Part shown: positions 8,396-18,100 of the stretch, in pieces
Layout of the letters: the number at the start of each line of letters is the position of its first letter
How positions within the stretch are numbered: the stretch's first letter is position 1
Source: Chloroflexi bacterium TSY
GTDB taxonomy: Bacteria > Chloroflexota > Anaerolineae > Caldilineales > Caldilineaceae
Assembly (NCBI GenBank): GCA_019217005.1
Contig: JAHBNG010000149.1
Span: forward strand, 1 to 33,186
Length of the DNA stretch: 33,186 bases
Reading direction: 5' to 3'
Notes under the pieces: model-generated
What the model was told of the DNA's origin: nothing
The model's database searches: none
Seen by the model: only the letters and a program-made list of their open reading frames with translations
Position numbers and translations under genes: made by a program

Positions 8396-9923
8396 ATGTC
8401 AGAGTATCGAACAGACCCCCTATCATTGTCAACCCGAATCGATCTTGCGTTGGAAATGCTCAACCCGAATCGAGAGTGGGGGAGAGTGAGCGAACTGTCA
8501 ACGGCGTACAATGTGTCTCGAACGTGGCTCTATAAGTTGAGAGAGAGCGGTGAAGCGGCGCTGAAAGCGATCTTGTCGCCAGTGAGTCCAGGACCGCAGC
8601 CGAAAAGCCATGTGATCGAAGTGGATGAGACGTTCATCCGACGAACCATAACGGTGTTGCCGATGCTGCGAGGAAGCGTACGAGATATCCAAAGGGGGTT
8701 GGGGTTGCTGCTAGGTGTGGAGCGGTCGGTGGGATTCATCCAAGGGACGCTGGCGGAAGTTGGAGAACTGGCATCGGCGTACAATGAGAGCATGGTGCCG
8801 ACGCTGCCGGTGTTGGGGGGAAGCGGATGAAATTTTCTGTGGCGACCAACCGTGCCTGACGGTGGTGGACGGAGCATCGTTTGCGCTGTTGAATATCTCA
8901 GCAGCCGATGCCCGAGATGAAACAACATGGGGGTTGAAGTTTCTCGAATTGCTCGAGCGAGGCATCACCTTTGATGACTTGGTGACCGATGGGGCTTTGG
9001 GCATTCAGGCAGGAGCCAAGGCAGCGGGGATGAATGCGCCACACTCCTATGACCTCTTTCACCAAATGCAGAATGGCACCAAAATCACCCAACGTCTGGA
9101 GAGAAATGGACCAGGCCATGACCGACCGTGACGTAGCAGCAAGTGTTGGACGAGCAGACTGCTCCTGCACGTCGCCCTGGGCGACCACGCAAATGCACAG
9201 TGACTCTCGAGGTTGCCGACCAAACGGTGCTGACAGCAGTTGACTTGCACGAGAACTGGACATGGCTTCTCCGAACGGTCCGTCAGGCACTGGAGCCGAT
9301 TTCACCGACCGGGCAGCTTGTCAACACAGATGCGGCGCAACAAACCATTCTGGCTGCCACCCAACTTATGATGGAGATGAACCGCGATGAAATTGCACAC
9401 TTTGCCACCCAACTGCAGCAGAATCTACCTACATTGCTGGCTCCCCTCCGTCGCCTGGAACTATCTCCTTGGTCTGGGACGCTAAGCTCGTTCTCTCCTG
9501 GCTCCCCTCCGTCGCCTGGAACTATCCCTGGCTCCCCTCCGCCAGAACCTCTCACCTGAGTACGAAGCCTTCATCACACACCTCTGGACTTATCGCCATG
9601 ACCATCAACTTCCCATTGAACAGCTTTTCCCTCCCTCATTGCAGCCTATGGCTCTTGCCTTCTGGCATGCACTGGATCGCTTCCATCGGGCTTCTTCTCT
9701 AGCTGAATCCTTTCATGCTTGGCTCAGGCCCTTTCTTGCAATCCATCGCTCTTTGCCCGATTGGTTGGCCGCTCTTTTACAGCTCTTTTGGAATCATCGC
9801 ACCTTCTCACGTGGCAAACGCTCCGGTCACTCACCCTTAGAACTGGCTACCGATTCCTATGTCCCTTCTTTGGCTGACGCCCTTGATGCCATTCTTCAGC
9901 CTCAACAGCAACTGGCTCTTTAA
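8396..9923 (+). pseudogene. DDE-type transposase with N-terminal helix-turn-helix, multiply frameshifted
   Basis: The start at 8396 follows AAAGGAG. The N-terminus (WGRVSELSTAYNVSRTWLYK) is a helix-turn-helix. A run of six G near 8815 shifts the frame: with one G fewer, VLGEADEIFCGDQPCLTVVD continues, an RNase-H-fold first strand. The second acidic block is LVTDGALGIQAG. Further slips occur near 9100-9140 and after 9440. The tail SLAESFHAWLRPFLAIHR followed by FWNHRTFSRGKRSGHSPLEL holds the likely catalytic Glu and a typical C-terminal motif. Required shifts are not those of a single programmed frameshift, so this is decay. The family is not named with confidence. Confidence 0.75.
9437..9541 (+). 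repeat. Direct repeat inside the decayed transposase
   Basis: A 29-bp unit beginning CTGGCTCCCCTCCGTCGC occurs at 9437-9465 and 9498-9526 (61 bp apart), with a 14-bp partial third copy at 9528-9541. The duplication distorts the coding frame of the transposase and probably arose by slippage after the gene lost function. Confidence 0.8.
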
Positions 9924-10016
9924 CCTATTCTCTTTTTAACGTGCCCATTTCAATTTTGTAAACCTAACTCATCCCTTGTTCTGAACCTGCCCCTAATTTG
10001 ATATGGAAAATCTCAA

Positions 10017-10149
10017 GTCATTCCAGAGAAATCGACTGGCAAATCAAGGATTTATTTCTCTGGAATGACCTAAGAACCTATCCGAAAAGTGGTTGTGAGT
10101 CCAACCTATTTCTCGGGTGAGAATCCATCGTCGCAGAGCTTTTCGGATA
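10017..10149. repeat. Two adjacent inverted repeats downstream of the CoA-transferase
   Basis: The first is a perfect 16-bp inverted repeat, GTCATTCCAGAGAAAT (10017-10032) and its complement (10054-10069), with a 21-nt loop. The second is a perfect 11-bp repeat, TATCCGAAAAG (10079-10089) and CTTTTCGGATA (10139-10149), around 49 bp. The first could act as a bidirectional terminator for the minus-strand CoA-transferase, although it lacks a clear U-tract. The second resembles the ends of a very small insertion. Nothing else is recognised between 10150 and 10241. Confidence 0.5.
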
Positions 10150-10241
10150 AGCACTAAGTCATCTTGCTAGGATACCACAGAATGTACAATTCGTATATTG
10201 CGGTAATTGATTTTGTATATATCAATTCAGCGTATGTGAAC

Positions 10242-11432
10242 TCAACGGATACTAGCATCTTCGGATGTACTCACGCCAATCATCTTCAATATCTCCGCCC
10301 GATCGGTGTCCAGCCGAGGAGGTGGGCTCAAGCTTCGCAACGACAACCCCGGTGGCCGGCCAAAACTGATGGCGCGCACCCCACGGATCGTCCGTCCGTC
10401 ATCCAGTTGACCATGATGCAACATATCCTGAGCTGCTGGTTGGGCAAAGACGTCGTCCATTGGGCGAACGGCACCCGCAGGAACTGACATCTCATTCAGC
10501 TTCTCCAACAGCTCGTCTCGGTTGAAGGTTTTGATGCGTGGCGCGAGTAGCTCTTTGAGCAGTTCGTTATTGGTTACCCGCTGGACATTGGTAACAAACC
10601 GTTCGTCAGTTGCCAACGAATCACATCCTAACACTTTGCAGAGCTGCACGAACTGTTGGTCGGTCCCCACAGCCAACATGATCACATGATCGTCAGCCGT
10701 TTGATAGACCGACCCGTAAGGTGCGACATTGGGGTGATCCGAACCTCGCCGAGTCGGCACCACGTTGGCCACAAGATAATTGGTCGCCTGGTTGATCAGC
10801 GAGGCGATGCCGCTTTGAAAGAGGGAAGCGGTTAGTTCGCACCCTTTGCCTGTTAGATTACGCTCCATGAGGGCCAGCAAAACAGCTTCTTTGAGCTGAT
10901 GAGCCGACAGCACATCCACAAGCGCAACCGGCATTTTTGTAGGAGATCCATCTGGTTCGCCATTGAGCTCCATAAAGCCTGTTTCCGCTTGCATGACGGC
11001 ATCAAAGCCAGGACGATTGTCACCTTCTGCATAAGCAATCACCTGGGCGGAAATGAGTCCAGGATTGCGTCGGCTCAGTTCAGGATAGGTCAAACCCAAG
11101 CGCGCTTGAACGTCTGGCCGAAAGTTCTGCAAAAAGATGTCTGCTTGATCGAGAAGTGCAAAGAGGATTTGGCGCTCTGCGTCATCACGCAAATTCAAGG
11201 CAATCGACTTTTTCCCCCAATTCACCGAAGTGAAGTAGGCCGAGATATCGGTTTCGGGATCCTCGCTCTTCAGCTTCCACAACCGGGTCGTATCGCCACC
11301 TGATTTCAGATTCTCAACTTTGACGACAGTGGCTCCTAACTCGGCCAGAAACATGCCCACAGCCGGACCGGCCAGGATGGTGGCCGTTTCAACGACCAAT
11401 AGGTTCTCAAAAAATTCTTGGAGTGCTGACAA
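10242..11432 (-). CDS. Class III (CaiB/BaiF, formyl-CoA transferase-like) CoA-transferase
   Basis: This 396-residue cytoplasmic enzyme moves CoA between carboxylic acids through an aspartyl-CoA anhydride. The family N-terminal block ETATILAGPAVGMFLAELGA is complete, followed by FRPDVQARLGL and the catalytic-Asp segment PGFDAVMQAETGFM (Asp144). The C-terminal AQPAAQDMLHH region is also typical. The start chosen is TTG at 11432, nine bases after AAGGA, giving MSALQEFFENLLVVETA at normal family length. An upstream ATG at 11582 adds 50 residues unlike the family and crosses an intergenic repeat. The substrate cannot be told from sequence. It stands alone on the minus strand, with a MITE upstream. 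Confidence 0.88.
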   Translation of the reverse strand: MSALQEFFENLLVVETATILAGPAVGMFLAELGATVVKVENLKSGGDTTRLWKLKSEDPETDISAYFTSVNWGKKSIALNLRDDAERQILFALLDQADIFLQNFRPDVQARLGLTYPELSRRNPGLISAQVIAYAEGDNRPGFDAVMQAETGFMELNGEPDGSPTKMPVALVDVLSAHQLKEAVLLALMERNLTGKGCELTASLFQSGIASLINQATNYLVANVVPTRRGSDHPNVAPYGSVYQTADDHVIMLAVGTDQQFVQLCKVLGCDSLATDERFVTNVQRVTNNELLKELLAPRIKTFNRDELLEKLNEMSVPAGAVRPMDDVFAQPAAQDMLHHGQLDDGRTIRGVRAISFGRPPGLSLRSLSPPPRLDTDRAEILKMIGVSTSEDASIR

Positions 11433-11664
11433 ATTGGTCCCATCCTTCAATAACGGATTGATCGATTTCTTGTAAGGTCTTTCCAGAAAATGAATGATAC
11501 GTGATAACTCGTGTTGCGTATTACGTGTACCAGTCAAGATGGTTATTCTACATAGGCAAGATTTGCCGCTTGGTGCAAACACTACAGATGAAATCCCGGA
11601 TTTTCTACCGGCATCCCTGAATGGACAATACTGATAGAGAATTCACTTAAACTCCGTACTTTTG

Positions 11665-11819
11665 GGGGTGGTTCATTTTAGGCGGACAATTAGGTTTACA
11701 TTTTTGCAAAGAGAAAAGATGTTTATATTTTCTAATTTGAGCCATGCTCAGGCAGAAAATGACCTCATATAGATTTTTGTCTATGTATCAAAAGTGTAAA
11801 CCTAATTCTGAACCACCCC
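11665..11819. mobile_element. 155-bp MITE, copy 1 (no visible target duplication)
   Basis: Ends GGGGTGGTTCA and TGAACCACCCC. Inside lie the second repeat block AATTAGGTTTACA and its complement, and a central hairpin TGAGC-CAT-GCTCA (11738-11750) flanked by TTTTCT (11728-11733) and AGAAAA (11754-11759). It is nearly identical to copies 2, 3 and 5. Unlike them, the flanks (TACTTTTG left, CAAACACA right) do not match, so this copy may be a recombination product or its flank was deleted. It overlaps the 3' end of the small membrane-protein gene on the minus strand. Confidence 0.9.
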
Positions 11820-11997
11820 CAAACACACTCAGACAAGCCAGAAGCATACTGATATAAAGAACAACAGCAATTCTCACGCGCTGGTCATATTCGGGAATTA
11901 TGTCTAGTACTACTGCACGAACAATCAATGCGAGTAGAGCGTATAAGACAACACACGCAATCGCGCCTATAACGACAACTTTGCTACGTGAAGTCAT
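11788..11997 (-). pseudogene. Small two-helix membrane protein, C-terminus cut by MITE copy 1
   Basis: It starts MTSRSKVVVIGAIACVVLYA with AGGAT seven bases ahead. Two hydrophobic helices are visible (VVVIGAIACVVLYALLALIV and VRIAVVLYISMLLACLSVF). The last ten codons (GGGSELGLHF) are supplied by the MITE, so the native C-terminus is missing. Directly joining the MITE flanks leaves the frame open for about 22 more codons, but the lack of a target duplication makes that reconstruction unsafe. No family is recognised. It may also be a genuinely small protein of unknown role. Confidence 0.45.
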
Positions 11998-12392
11998 TAG
12001 AATCCTACGAGTTCCTTTTCAACTGCGGACGAATGCGATATCATTTGATGGCATTATATCGTTTAATTATTTGGATTTCTATGATATAGTCTTACGGTTT
12101 GCTTAAAAAGTTGTCAGAAATCCCAGTATGTAACAAATGTTTAGGATCGACTCAACTGCGTATCTCAGAAGTTTCTGCGAAATCATTACAAAATCGCTAG
12201 GAAAATTTGACACCGTCGAACGATGAGTTTACAATAAGCAATTCAACGATTGCAAAGTTCTCTAAAATTGTCATGGCTCAATTATACTGCGATTGTTGAG
12301 AATGGTCTATCACTTACCGGATGCCCATCATCCTGCAATCAATTATATATATTATACATCAGAACAGCGAAGAAGAAATTGGATGTAATATC
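11998..12392. other. Intergenic region upstream of the sulfatase
   Basis: AT-rich sequence between the divergent small membrane-protein gene and the sulfatase. No coding frame with family similarity, no strong inverted repeat and no clear promoter could be assigned. It must hold the promoters of both flanking genes. Confidence 0.4.
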
Positions 12393-12457
12393 ATGCAGCC
12401 AAATATTTTGTGGATTTGTACTGACCAACAGCGTTTTGATACGATCAACTCCCTTGG

Positions 12458-13710
12458 TAGGGCAATCGCGTACCTTAAAAAAATAAGCCAGAAAGGACTG
12501 TCAAGAGATAGTGGTGGTCCCAGCCAGCGGTAAGGCGCTTGTTTTTGATGCCAACGTTGAGAGAAGTCTCCTTCTTGAGCAGATTGAGAGCAATATGACG
12601 AAGGGCAGCGAAATTCTGAGCTGAGTGGCCTTTGCGCAAACGGGATTCATCCTCTCGGAAGGCAATATCGAGGGTCCAGTGTAGGCGATTTTCGACATGC
12701 CAATGAGTGCGAGAGGCATTGAGTAAAGAGCGAGCATCGGACTCGGAACTCGAGAGGTAATAGCGCCTGTCGGGATTGTCTTTTTGCTGAGAATCACCAC
12801 AAATCAAGGTGCGTTGGGCTTGAACCATCATGACGGTAGAGAGTTCAGGCCATTGCTCAGAATTGCGCAGATTCTGGATGATGTCGGGGGCAGAAATGGT
12901 CCAGGCTTCTCGGGTTTCAAGCCGACCGTGTCCCTTATCGGTCGTTTTGGCATAATCGTGGTCAAAGGCAGTAAAGTCACTTTCCTCGAGATCCTCAAAG
13001 AGCAAGGCGACATCTGCATGTAAGTTTCCTTGATTGCCCTTGAGAGAGAGGAGATAATCAGCCTCATTGTCAATGATGAGCTGTGCAATTTCAGTCTGAG
13101 CACCCATAGCATCGATGGTCACGAGTGCCCCTTTGATCTCCAACAAGCGCAGTAACTCTGGAATAGCTGTGATTTCATTCGACTTTTCATCCACTTTCCA
13201 CTGACCAAGGACTACTTTGTTCAGAGAAGCCCAAGCACTCACCATGTATATGGCTCCTTTGCCCACTATTTTATCATGGGAACGTCTCAACTGCTTGCCG
13301 TCTATTGCCACCACTTCTCCATTCGTCACCTGGCAGACTGCGCTCATCCATTTGCTGAAACATTCGGCAAAGACCTCTCCATCTAGCAATCCAAATACGC
13401 GCCAGAATGTATCGTGCGATGGGATTCCATTTGGCAACTCCAGTATGCTTTCTAGCCACTCCTTTTTGGCTTTGCCGAATTTTTCGACCCCTTCCCAATC
13501 GTCTGCTCCGCATATGACTGCACAGATTGCTATCACGATTATATCGATTAGATTGTGGCGTCGATTTATCGGGCTTCTTGGCTCTTCTATGCTTCCAAAG
13601 TGCTTTTCTATGCTTGCTATTTCGGGCTTTTCCATTTTGGTTTCTCCTTTTTGGATTCCAAAATAGATTATCCCTTCTTTTCTTTCTTGTACAAGTACGC
13701 GATTGCCCTA
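12458..13710 (-). mobile_element. ISAs1-family insertion sequence, apparently intact (1,253 bp)
   Basis: Perfect 16-bp terminal inverted repeats TAGGGCAATCGCGTAC (12458-12473) and its complement (13695-13710), flanked by the 10-bp target duplication ACTCCCTTGG (12448-12457 and 13711-13720). The duplication length suits ISAs1 (8-10 bp). The transposase is complete, so this could be the currently active element of the window. It interrupts the sulfatase in antisense orientation. Confidence 0.93.
12475..13635 (-). CDS. ISAs1-family transposase
   Basis: Complete at 386 residues, a normal length for the family. The N-terminal DDE_Tnp_1-associated domain (NLIDIIVIAICAVICGADDW) leads into the catalytic core. 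Candidate acidic residues are the Asp in VVAIDGKQLRRS, the Asp in LVTIDAMGAQ and the Glu in HWHVENRLHWTLD, followed by FREDESR. It catalyses cut-and-paste movement of its own element. There are no internal stops or shifts, in contrast to the other transposases in the window. Confidence 0.95.
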   Translation of the reverse strand: MEKPEIASIEKHFGSIEEPRSPINRRHNLIDIIVIAICAVICGADDWEGVEKFGKAKKEWLESILELPNGIPSHDTFWRVFGLLDGEVFAECFSKWMSAVCQVTNGEVVAIDGKQLRRSHDKIVGKGAIYMVSAWASLNKVVLGQWKVDEKSNEITAIPELLRLLEIKGALVTIDAMGAQTEIAQLIIDNEADYLLSLKGNQGNLHADVALLFEDLEESDFTAFDHDYAKTTDKGHGRLETREAWTISAPDIIQNLRNSEQWPELSTVMMVQAQRTLICGDSQQKDNPDRRYYLSSSESDARSLLNASRTHWHVENRLHWTLDIAFREDESRLRKGHSAQNFAALRHIALNLLKKETSLNVGIKNKRLTAGWDHHYLLTVLSGLFF

Positions 13711-15144
13711 ACTCCCTTGGGAATCATCATGTGTCAACTCCTCATATTGATCGTTTAGTCTCTGAAGGAGTCAGCTTTACGCGGACATATTGTCAGAGCC
13801 CAATCTGTACACCAAGTCGAACAAGCTTTCTCACAGGAATGTATCCAAGTACTGTTCACGTTATGGGGAATGGAAACGAATCATTTCCTACCTGGCCACC
13901 ATTGGTGACGCGACGACTGGCAGATGTTGGCTATGATTGTGGACTGATTGGGAAGCTGCACCTGACCAGTGCCTATCAGCGGATTGAGGCCCGGACCGAT
14001 GATGGATATCGTTACTGGCAATACAGTCACGCCCCGCGCGACGATTGGTCTGAGGGGCACGATTATGCTGATTGGGTACGAGAAAAAGGGGCCAATTTGG
14101 CGGAATTAACTCAGGATTTGGCTGGTGTTCCTGCCGAATTTCATCAAACGACGTGGTGTGCGGAGAAAACAATTGAATTCATATGCGAACAACGCGATGG
14201 ACCTTGGTTGGCAAGCGTCAATATCTATGATCCCCATCCTCCGTTCAATCCGCCCCAACGCTATCGAGATCTCTTTGATCCCGATCAGATGCCAGGTCCA
14301 CACTTTCGAGAAAGCGATCTACACGAGCAGCGAAAACTGGAAGCAATAGATTTTCAAAGTCGAGCACAAACGCCAGATGAGCTCGATATCAAGAGCCCTA
14401 TCGTGCCCCGTTCGCCTCTCAATGCGGATTGGATGGACAACCCCTCGGGCGGTTCACGGGCAGCCAAGACATTGCAAGCTGCTTACTATGCCATGATTAA
14501 GCTCATCGACGATCAGGTGGGACGGATTCTGGACGCCTTGGATGAATCAGAACAGCGTGACAATACGGCCGTTATCTTTACTAGCGATCATGGAGAGATG
14601 TTGGGCGATCATGGGCTGATTCAAAAGGGTTGCCGCTTCTATGAAGGTCTCGTCCGTGTTCCGCTTATCTGGTCCTGGCCCGGTCATTTTCAGCAAAATT
14701 TGCAGAGTAACGCACTCGTAGAGCTGACGGACTGTGCACCAACTCTTTATGCTCTGGCTGGACAAGCAGTTCCAGAATGGATACAAGGCCGCTCTTTGTT
14801 GCCCATCTTAACTGGCGCGGCGAAGCCAGAGCATCACCGTGACTTCGTACGTTGCGAGTATTACAATGCATTGGATCTGCCTGATTCTTCCTTTGCGACA
14901 ATGTATCGTGATGAACGTTATAAGCTTATTCTCTACCACGGACACCAGCTTGGTGAGCTATATGATTTAGATCTAGATCCCCATGAATTCAACAATCTTT
15001 GGGATGTCCCAGCTTATCAAACACACAAACTCGATCTGATGCAGCGCAGCTTTGATGCCTCAATGCTTGCGATGGATCGGGGTCCGCGGCGAATAGGGCC
15101 AATGTGACAAGACTCCATATGTTCATGCACTTCTGGATAAATTT

Positions 15145-18100
15145 ATGACCCATTTACAGTTAACGACAACTTTAGGATATTATCGGTTTCCTACGATTCA
15201 TGGCCAAACAATCATTTTTACATCAGAGGGCGATCTATGGAGTATCTCTTCTGAGGGCGGCACGGCACAACGTCTGACGACACATCACGGAGCTGAAACA
15301 CACGCAGCCATTTCACCAGACGGTCAATCTCTAGCGTTCTCCGCTGAATATGAAGGAACGACTGAAGTTTATTGTATGCCGATTGCAGGCGGTTTACCCA
15401 AGCGAATCACTTTCGAAGATGATGGGATCGTCGTTGGTTGGACGCCTACGGGAGAAATCATCTACCGTACTTCCCACTATTCCAACCAACCAAATGTACA
15501 GCTTGTGCGGGTGAATCCACAGACTTTGTCGCGCCAGATCATTCCTTTAAGTCAGGCGAGTGACGGTGTTATCACGTCAGAGGGAATCTTGTTTTTCACC
15601 CGGTTGCCTTTCCAAGGAAGCCATACGAAGCGCTATCAAGGTGGAACGGCCCAGAACATTTGGCGTTTTGACTTAACGCGCGAGGTCGAAGCTGTCTCGC
15701 TCACAACCGATTATGCTGGCACAAGCAAGTCTCCCATGTGGTGGCAACAGCGGGTCTACTTTGCGAGTGATCGGGATGGGTCAATGAATCTCTGGTCGAT
15801 GAATGAAGATGGTGCTGATTTGGCGCAACACACATATCATACTGACTGGGATGTCCAATCACCAAATCTGCACGATGGGCGAATTGTCTATCAACTGGGC
15901 GCCGATTTGCGAATTTTTGACATCCGCTCCGGTGAGGACACTATCATACCGATCACCCTCTCATCCGATTTTGAACAGACACGCGAGCGTTGGGTCAAGA
16001 ATCCGTTCAATTATCTGACGACGCTCCATCTTTCACCGACGGGTGATCGCGTTGTCGCGACGGCACGGGGCCGCGTCTTTGTCTTTCCAACCAAGCAAGG
16101 GCGACGAGTAGAAGTGACGAGAGAGAGTGGAATTCGTTACCGCCACGCCTGTTTCATGCCAGATGGAAATTCGATCCTTGTTCAGTCAGATGGGTCAGGT
16201 GAATTAGAGTATTGGCGCTATCCCGCGGATGGTCTGGGAGATGGTGAGGCGTTGACGTCCGATGGTACTGTCTTCCGATACGCGGGTGTCCCGTCTCCAA
16301 ATGGTCGCTGGCTTGCGTTTTGTGACAAAAATTTTAAGCTCTGGCTTCATGATCTGAAACAGAGTGAGCCCATCAAAGAACTGTCCGAGGAGAGCGCTCA
16401 CGAGTCTGAAGCGGTCAATGAGTCGTATCCACTTTGTATTGCCACATCTGAGCAGAGACGATTTCGCCATTTGAGCTGGTCTCCAGATGGACAATGGCTT
16501 GCTTATGTGTCTACGGCCACCAATTCGTACGACCAGATCATGCTCTATCATGTGGAAACGAGAAATACAATTGACCTCACGGGTGACAGAGTCGATAGCT
16601 ATTGTCCAACGTGGAGTCCTTGTGGATTGTGGCTCTATTTCTTGTCCGATAGACATTTTCGCTCGATGGTGGGCAGCCCTTGGGGGCCACGTCAACCAGA
16701 GCCATTCTTTGATCGGACAACGAAGATCTATGCGATTGCTCTGCAGAAAGGGCAGCGGTTCCCATTTCAGGCATATGATGAGTTGGTGGGAGAGATGGAA
16801 GGGAAGGATAAAGAGGAGGAGACTAAGGCTAAGGCTGAGGAAGAGGTGGAAGGGAAGGCTGAGGAGAAGGCTAAGACTAAGGAAGAGGGGCAGGTGGAAG
16901 CGACCAGACAAGAGGCTGGTTTGAAAATTGATGTTGATGGCTTGAGCGACCGGTTGTTTGAGGTGCCTGTGCCAGCAAGCAACTATGCCAATTTGTCAAT
17001 CACGGGGAAACATTTATTTTGGACCGATGTGGATTGCAATCCCGATAGCAAGAGACGTCTTGTATCTTTGGAGATCAAGAATGTTGATGTAGAACCAGTG
17101 ATGATTATGAGCAATGTTCGCTCATATGCACTATCGTTCAATCGCAAAAAGCTTCTTGTGCGGCGGCGAAATTTTGTTTATGTAATTGATGCCACTGGTG
17201 AACCACCCAAAAAGCTTGAGAAAGATCGAGTTGATCTGACAAATTGGACATTCTCCGTTGATCCACGGATGGAGTGGAGTCAAATGCTGATCGAAGCCTG
17301 GCGTCTGGAGCGGGATTTCTTTTACGACCGTGGACTGCATGGCGCGGACTGGCAAACGCTGCTCGATCAACACCTCCCGCTCGTTGAGCGTGTTCGGGAT
17401 CGCGCCGAACTGAGTGACCTCATCGCCCATCTTGTGGGAGAACTTGCTGCCCTACATACGTTTGTCTTTGGCGGTGATCAACGGCACGGTTCTGATTACA
17501 TTCCTTTTGCCTCGTTGGGCGCTGTTCTCGAGAGAGACGAGGATGCAAATGGGTATCGAGTAGAACATATCTATCAGACGGAACCCGAGTATCTTACTGC
17601 TCGCTCTCCTCTGGCGCGGCCAGAAGTTGATATAGAAGAAGGGGATGTAATTGAAGCCATCAATGGCATTGCAACTCTCTCGGTAGACGACCCGGCGCTT
17701 CTTTTACGCAATCTTCGAGATCAGCAGGTGTTGCTGCAGATACGTCCGCAGTCCCGAAACGTGGCCTTGGATCATTCTACACAAAATAACTCCACGGTGG
17801 AGAGAGAGTGTGTGAAACGGATCGTCAAACCCATTTCGATTCGTCAGGCTGCAGATCTCCGGTATGGTGAGTGGGAATATCACAACCGATTGCGGGTGGA
17901 TGAGCTTAGCGATCGGAAAATCGGCTATCTTCATATGCGTGGAATGTCGAGTGAAAACTATTCAGAATGGGTACGCAATTATTATCCGATTCATGATCGG
18001 CATGGTCTCATCCTCGATGTGCGTTACAACCGAGGTGGCAACATCGATAGCTGGATCTTGGAAAAGCTTTTGCGCAAAGCTTGGTTTTATTGGCAACCCC

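Larger units (their letters stand above)
8269..9993 (+). mobile_element. Insertion sequence with MITE-like termini (about 1.7 kb)
   Basis: Ends are GGGGCTGGTTCAGAA at 8269-8283 and TTCTGAACCTGCCCC at 9979-9993, inverted repeats matching at 14 of 15 positions. The direct repeat TAATTT lies at 8263-8268 and 9994-9999. It becomes the 8-bp CCTAATTT if the last two C of the right end are counted as target. Inside the right end, the TTAGGTTTACA block (read inward) is shared with the 155-bp MITEs in this window. The transposase inside is degraded. The IS family was not identified. Confidence 0.75.
8222..10120 (+). pseudogene. Small ORF split by the 8.27-9.99 kb IS
   Basis: An ATG at 8222 behind GAGGA opens a frame (MSEPSKAFPTIEIPN) that is cut at 8268 by the IS. 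Joining across the element, with one TAATTT kept, gives an uninterrupted frame of 55 residues (LIWKISSHSREIDWQIKDL, then FLWNDLRTYPKSG) ending at a TGA at 10118-10120. No family is recognised. The frame crosses two inverted repeats (10017-10069 and 10079-10149), so it may itself be truncated or not a real gene. Confidence 0.3.
12393..15107 (+). pseudogene. Sulfatase (alkaline-phosphatase superfamily), split by an ISAs1 element
   Basis: Bases 12393-12457 encode MQPNILWICTDQQRFDTINS and the gene resumes after the IS at 13721 as GNHHVSTPHIDRLVSEG. Removing 12458-13720 (IS plus one 10-bp target copy) restores one frame of 483 residues. The formylglycine motif is CTPSR (Cys51). Metal ligands include Asp11 in TDQQ and the TSDHGEMLGDHG block. 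Sulfatases of this kind hydrolyse sulfate esters of carbohydrates or related substrates and need a maturase, not present here. No signal peptide is visible, suggesting a cytoplasmic enzyme. As it stands the product would be truncated after about 50 residues. The tricorn-type gene follows 37 bp later and may depend on the same promoter. Confidence 0.88.

Noticed and set aside
8800..8830. Programmed -1 frameshift in the 8.27 kb IS transposase at G6
   Set aside because: Continuation needs a +1 (one G fewer), and several other unrelated shifts follow, so decay is the simpler reading.
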